Source: Ruminococcaceae bacterium UBA3329
GTDB lineage: Bacteria; Bacillota; Clostridia; Oscillospirales; Acutalibacteraceae
DNA length: 44,924 nt
Direction of reading: 5' to 3'
Assembly: GCA_002361875.1 (NCBI GenBank)
Contig: DERX01000002.1
Span: 12,987-57,910, forward strand
Of this stretch, positions 41,902-44,924 are shown piece after piece. The translations under genes were made by a program, and so were the position numbers. Position 1 is the first letter of the stretch. Every line of letters begins with the position of its first letter. The notes under the pieces are model-generated. The model was not told the DNA's origin. It was given only the letters and a program-made list of their open reading frames with translations, and searched no databases.

Positions 41902-42496
41902 CATTTCAAAGGACATTTTAACTGCCGAGGTTTACCCCGGTGACCCCGAACCGAGGCTTAAAAAAGTTGCGGATATTGAAAAGGGCGCCGAATACAATTT
42001 GAGTGAAATTTCAATGTGCCTGCACAACGGAACTCACATTGACGCACCGCTCCATTTCTTCAGCGACGGCAGTGACATTTCGTCCGTTGACCCCACAGCG
42101 TTCGTCGGTCCGTGTGTTGTGGTCGAAGTGCCCGAGGGGATAATTACGGGCGATATAGTGGAGCGTTATTTCCCGAGAAATACGAAAAGAATCCTTATAA
42201 AATCAAACGGCAAGGCGTTTTTACATGAAACTGCCGCAACAATTCTTTCGGTGCTCGGCTGTTATTTGGTGGGAACTGATGCGCAGACAATTGAAACGGC
42301 GGAGTCGGGCGGACGGACTCACAGGGCGCTTTTAACGGATAACATCGCAATTTTAGAGGGTCTTGACCTTAAAAATGTGCAAGAGGGTGACTATTTTCTT
42401 GTAGCGCCCCCGCTTAAAATCGGCGGGGCAGAAGCGGCGCCGTGCAGAGCGCTTTTAATTTCGGATTACATTTTCTGGAGCGGAGAGAAACACTGA
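41888..42496 (+). CDS. Cyclase-family (kynurenine formamidase-like) metal hydrolase
   Basis: 202 residues. The family metal-binding motif is exact: HNGTHIDAPLHF (HxGTHxDxPxH). MKIFDISKDILTAEVYPGDPEP at the N-terminus and GGRTHRALLTDNIAILEGLDL also match. Relatives hydrolyse N-formylkynurenine or other amides and cyclic substrates, but no kynurenine pathway gene is nearby, so the substrate is open. The start is GTG at 41888, within the preceding gene, behind AGAGGAG. The stop overlaps the next start by one base (TGATG). Confidence 0.85.
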   Translation: MKIFDISKDILTAEVYPGDPEPRLKKVADIEKGAEYNLSEISMCLHNGTHIDAPLHFFSDGSDISSVDPTAFVGPCVVVEVPEGIITGDIVERYFPRNTKRILIKSNGKAFLHETAATILSVLGCYLVGTDAQTIETAESGGRTHRALLTDNIAILEGLDLKNVQEGDYFLVAPPLKIGGAEAAPCRALLISDYIFWSGEKH

Positions 42497-43851
42497 TGCC
42501 ACTTTCAAAAAATCAGGAAATAAAACTTCATATTGACTCGGTTTCCTCAGAGGGGAGCGGAGTAGGACGGTATGACGGACAGGCGGTTTTTGTATCGGGT
42601 GCGGCCGAGGGAGATGAGCTTCTCGTTCACATAATAAAGGCGAAAAAGACCTATGCAGTCGGCAAAATCGTGGAAATTTTAACCCCGTCAAAGGACAGAA
42701 CAGAGGTCGACTGCCCGTATTTTAAACAGTGCGGCGGCTGTGTTTACAGGCACATAAGCTATGAGGCCGAAAAGCGTATTAAAATGCAAAAGGTGAAAGA
42801 CGCTTTTTTGCGAATCGGGCACATTGACATTCCCGTAAAAGAAATTATTACGGCGAATACGGAGCGGTACAGAAATAAGGCGGAATACCCCGTGGGCAGA
42901 ACGGTAAACGGCGTTCAAATCGGCTTTTATGCCAATCGCTCGCACAGGATAATTGACGCCGAGGATTGCCTTTTACAACCTGCGGAATTTGCCGAAATAG
43001 TTGAGATTATCCGCAAATGGATATTGGAAAATCACATTTCCGTGTGGAACAGCGAAACGGGCGAGGGGCTTTTACGCCATATTTACATTCGCAAAGGCTT
43101 TGTTTCGGGTGAAATAATGGTTTGTCTTGTTGTGAACGGTGAAAGTGTGCCGAACGAGGAACGGCTGATAGGTGAGCTTTCAAAAATCACGGGAATGGCA
43201 AGCATAGCGTTGAATGTCAATACCGAAAACACCAATGTGATTTTGGGCGAAAAGGTAAATGTGCTTGCGGGCAGTGAGAAAATCAGCGATACTCTTTGCG
43301 GAGTTGAAATAGAGCTTTCGCCGCTGTCATTTTATCAGGTAAATCATGACGGAGCAGAAGCCCTTTACAAAAAAGCGGCGGAATATGCGGGTCTTTCGGG
43401 CAGTGAAACGGTGATTGACCTTTACTGCGGAGCCGGTACAATCGGACTTTCAATGGCGCATAAAGCGAAAAGGGTTATCGGCGTTGAGATTATTCCCGAG
43501 GCGGTGGAGGATGCAAAGAAAAATGCCGAGCGAAACGGCATTGGAAACTGCGAATTTTACTGTGCGGACGCCTCTGCAGCGGTTAAAATACTTAAGGATA
43601 AAGACATTAAGCCAGATGTAGTTCTGCTTGACCCGCCCAGAAAGGGGTGCAGTAAAGAGGTGCTGTCTTTCGTAGCTGAAATGAACCCCGACAGAATAGT
43701 ATATATTTCTTGTGACGTTTCGACACAATCGCGCGACTGCGCCGTTCTCAAATCCCTCGGCTATGAACCGACAGAAGCAACCCCCGTCGATATGTTCCCG
43801 AGAACCAGCCACGTTGAGTGTGTCGTGTTGATGTCAAGGGTTGAAAAGTAG
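42496..43851 (+). CDS. 23S rRNA (uracil-5-)-methyltransferase, RlmCD/RumA type
   Basis: 451 residues. An N-terminal TRAM domain (SVSSEGSGVGRYDGQAVFV) is followed by the iron-sulfur cysteines CPYFKQCGGCVYRH. The SAM-binding motif is VIDLYCGAGTIGLSMA (~322), then LLDPPRKGCSKEV and the catalytic Cys in YISCDVSTQSRDC. It makes 5-methyluridine in 23S rRNA; Firmicutes enzymes of this type often modify two sites, but specificity cannot be read here. In-frame codons begin earlier at 42442; the ATG at 42496 (TGATG overlap, GGAGAG site) gives the normal N-terminus. Confidence 0.92.
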   Translation: MPLSKNQEIKLHIDSVSSEGSGVGRYDGQAVFVSGAAEGDELLVHIIKAKKTYAVGKIVEILTPSKDRTEVDCPYFKQCGGCVYRHISYEAEKRIKMQKVKDAFLRIGHIDIPVKEIITANTERYRNKAEYPVGRTVNGVQIGFYANRSHRIIDAEDCLLQPAEFAEIVEIIRKWILENHISVWNSETGEGLLRHIYIRKGFVSGEIMVCLVVNGESVPNEERLIGELSKITGMASIALNVNTENTNVILGEKVNVLAGSEKISDTLCGVEIELSPLSFYQVNHDGAEALYKKAAEYAGLSGSETVIDLYCGAGTIGLSMAHKAKRVIGVEIIPEAVEDAKKNAERNGIGNCEFYCADASAAVKILKDKDIKPDVVLLDPPRKGCSKEVLSFVAEMNPDRIVYISCDVSTQSRDCAVLKSLGYEPTEATPVDMFPRTSHVECVVLMSRVEK

Positions 43852-43884
43852 GTGTGTGAAAAGGCTTTCGTTTCAAGGGATTTG

Positions 43885-43938
43885 TGGCATTTAAGCGCGA
43901 TTTTACGGCGTTTTCAATCCTGTCAAATGCCGTAAAAT
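43885..43938. repeat. Alternative-pairing inverted repeats downstream of rlmCD-like gene
   Basis: GATTTTACGGC/GCCGTAAAATC (43898-43908 with 43928-43938) forms an 11-bp perfect stem. GGCATTT/AAATGCC (43885-43891 with 43924-43930) competes for the same bases. The loop holds CAATCCTGTCA, whose exact reverse complement recurs at 44023-44033, and GACAGGATT is also at 44006-44014. There is no T tract, so it is not a classic terminator. Confidence 0.5.
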
Positions 43939-44123
43939 CAAGCCTTAGGAAACATATCAAATGGCATAGTTGAGTTGACAGAATGGATATATAATAGGGT
44001 TGTGTAGACAGGATTATTGTGGTTGACAGGATTGATGCATAGAAAAGAAACGGATAAGTATTGCGGAAAATGAAAATGGAACTGTAAAAAGAAAAGACTC
44101 TAAATACAGTTCCTAAAAGTAAG

Positions 44124-44486
44124 TTATATATAAGGGTAATAAGCTGTCAGTGTTACATTACCATCGTTCTGTTTGTCAAGTGTAAAACATATCATATCTT
44201 CCTCTTTGTTCAATTCTTTCAAGTGGAGAAGAGATAAGATAATCGTAATACACACATATAAGTTTTCAATAGACATATTCGGAAAGGTGTGGGTGATTAC
44301 TGTATCATACAGCAGACATTGCAGCTCCAATTTTTCGCCAAATATGTCTTTACCGTCAACATGAAAGTACATATTCGGCTCGAATGGATCAGCAGTAACT
44401 TTGGCAGTATACCGATTTAGTTTGCAATACAGCTCATTAAGCCGTAGATTATCGGGATTAAAAATTGATATATGGATTTCTTTCAT
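44124..44486 (-). CDS. Hypothetical 120-residue protein
   Basis: The start at 44484-44486 (reverse) gives MKEIHISIFNPDNLRLNELY... behind a strong AGGAGG site; an earlier ATG nine codons upstream would include that ribosome site and is rejected. The protein is soluble and alpha/beta-like, with VTADPFEPNMYFHVDGKDIF and NLYVCITIILSLLHLKEL, ending TLTAYYPYI. No family recognised. It diverges from the HTH regulator at 44712 and may be under its control. GGAACTGTA/TACAGTTCC (about 44080-44115) lies just past its stop codon and could be its terminator. Confidence 0.7.
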   Translation of the reverse strand: MKEIHISIFNPDNLRLNELYCKLNRYTAKVTADPFEPNMYFHVDGKDIFGEKLELQCLLYDTVITHTFPNMSIENLYVCITIILSLLHLKELNKEEDMICFTLDKQNDGNVTLTAYYPYI

Positions 44487-44645
44487 ATAACATTCCTCCT
44501 TTGGTAGTATCACATATTAACTCTAAAGAAGTATAAAATCAACGATATAAGAAGAAAGTTATCAATTTATTAAAGCTTTTAAATTAAGTGAGGGCAGATG
44601 GGTAATTTAGCCTACGGTTCAAATTCGTATGTACGTTTGCCCTGC

Positions 44646-44697
44646 TTGACTTTTCATAAATCGTATGTTATAATACAATAAAATATGTTATAACATA
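44646..44697 (+). promoter_or_regulatory. Promoter and repeated operator for HTH regulator
   Basis: TTGACT (44646-44651), 17-bp spacer, perfect TATAAT (44669-44674). TATGTTATAA occurs at 44664-44673 and 44684-44693, exactly 20 bp apart; the second copy is part of a perfect palindrome, TATGTTA/TAACATA (44684-44697). Position over the -10 and start site points to autorepression by the encoded HTH protein. Confidence 0.65.
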
Positions 44698-44711
44698 AAA
44701 GAAGGGCAAAA

Positions 44712-44924
44712 ATGAAAGATTTAAATATTGGAAAACATCTTAAAAACATTCGTCAGAATCGTGAGATGTCTTTAGATGAAGCTGCGGAAATGACCGGTGT
44801 CAGCAAGCCAATGCTCGGACAGATCGAGCGTGGACAGTCTTCGCCAACTATCACTACGCTCTGGAAGATTGCAACAGGTTTGAAAGTGCCTTTGTCATCA
44901 TTTTTGCAGGAGGAAAAGACAAAG
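44712..44924 (+). CDS. XRE-family HTH regulator, probably HTH-cupin type (3' end cut)
   Basis: The first 71 residues are visible. IGKHLKNIRQNREMSLDEAA, then MTGVSKPMLGQIERGQSSPT and TLWKIATGLKVPLSSFLQEE form a complete lambda-repressor-like HTH. This wording is typical of regulators that carry a C-terminal cupin sensor domain, which would lie beyond the right edge; that part is inferred. AGAAGGGC precedes the ATG. The upstream repeated operator suggests autoregulation. Confidence 0.85.
   Translation, partial: MKDLNIGKHLKNIRQNREMSLDEAAEMTGVSKPMLGQIERGQSSPTITTLWKIATGLKVPLSSFLQEEKTK

Overview
The window looks like a chromosomal segment of a gut-type Clostridia bacterium, most likely Oscillospiraceae/Ruminococcaceae. 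Reasons: Firmicutes housekeeping order (trmH-dprA-topA-trmFO, rnc-Elp3-like-smc-ftsY, yhbY-nadD-yqeK-rsfS-leuS, infC-rpmI-rplT), moderately low GC, a secreted dockerin protein with the Cys-rich 'GYDLYTC' repeats common in Ruminococcus-type secretomes, a FeoA-FeoB fusion, and abundant intergenic hairpin repeats. The genus assignment is inference; no rRNA or tRNA gene was seen.

Layout: (1) 1-1821, minus-strand FeoAB iron transporter, cut by the left edge. (2) 1918-2160, hairpin repeats. (3) 2182-6487, an XRE regulator diverging from a 45-codon ORF, an intrinsic terminator and two overlapping ABC half-exporter genes. (4) 6488-7049, a repeat cluster, a terminator, a promoter and a compact structured RNA region in front of a glycerophosphodiester phosphodiesterase. 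(5) 7932-13714, gltX, glnS, a membrane protein and pyk. (6) 13813-17263, an XRE regulator diverging from a large secreted C-type-lectin/LRR/dockerin protein. (7) 17264-18066, repeats. (8) 18067-21552, a degenerate VanY-like protein, an M28 membrane peptidase and a lipoprotein. (9) 21594-22967, infC-rpmI-rplT with an L20-type leader. (10) 22996-33714, a tight run from trmH-like to smc. (11) 33721-34193, an orphan AT-rich ORF between two hairpin repeats. (12) 34245-40714, ftsY, rdgB, yhbY, nadD, yqeK, rsfS and leuS. (13) 41053-43851, rlmA-like, cyclase-family and rlmCD-like genes. (14) 43852-44924, a structured intergenic stretch, an unknown small protein and a HTH regulator cut by the right edge.

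The most interesting candidates are: a predicted ribosome-mediated attenuator (leader ORF, antiterminator segment, terminator) controlling the ABC exporter pair; a roughly 160-nt multi-hairpin RNA in the 5' leader of the phosphodiesterase gene; and a family of intergenic hairpins whose arms differ between copies but stay complementary, which is internal covariation evidence. Also notable are a VanY-like protein lacking two key residues, an FtsY whose acidic region lies at the C-terminus, and an infC gene that seems to start at AUC.

Everything is read by eye from the sequence and translations. Family names rest on recognisable motifs, not on database searches.
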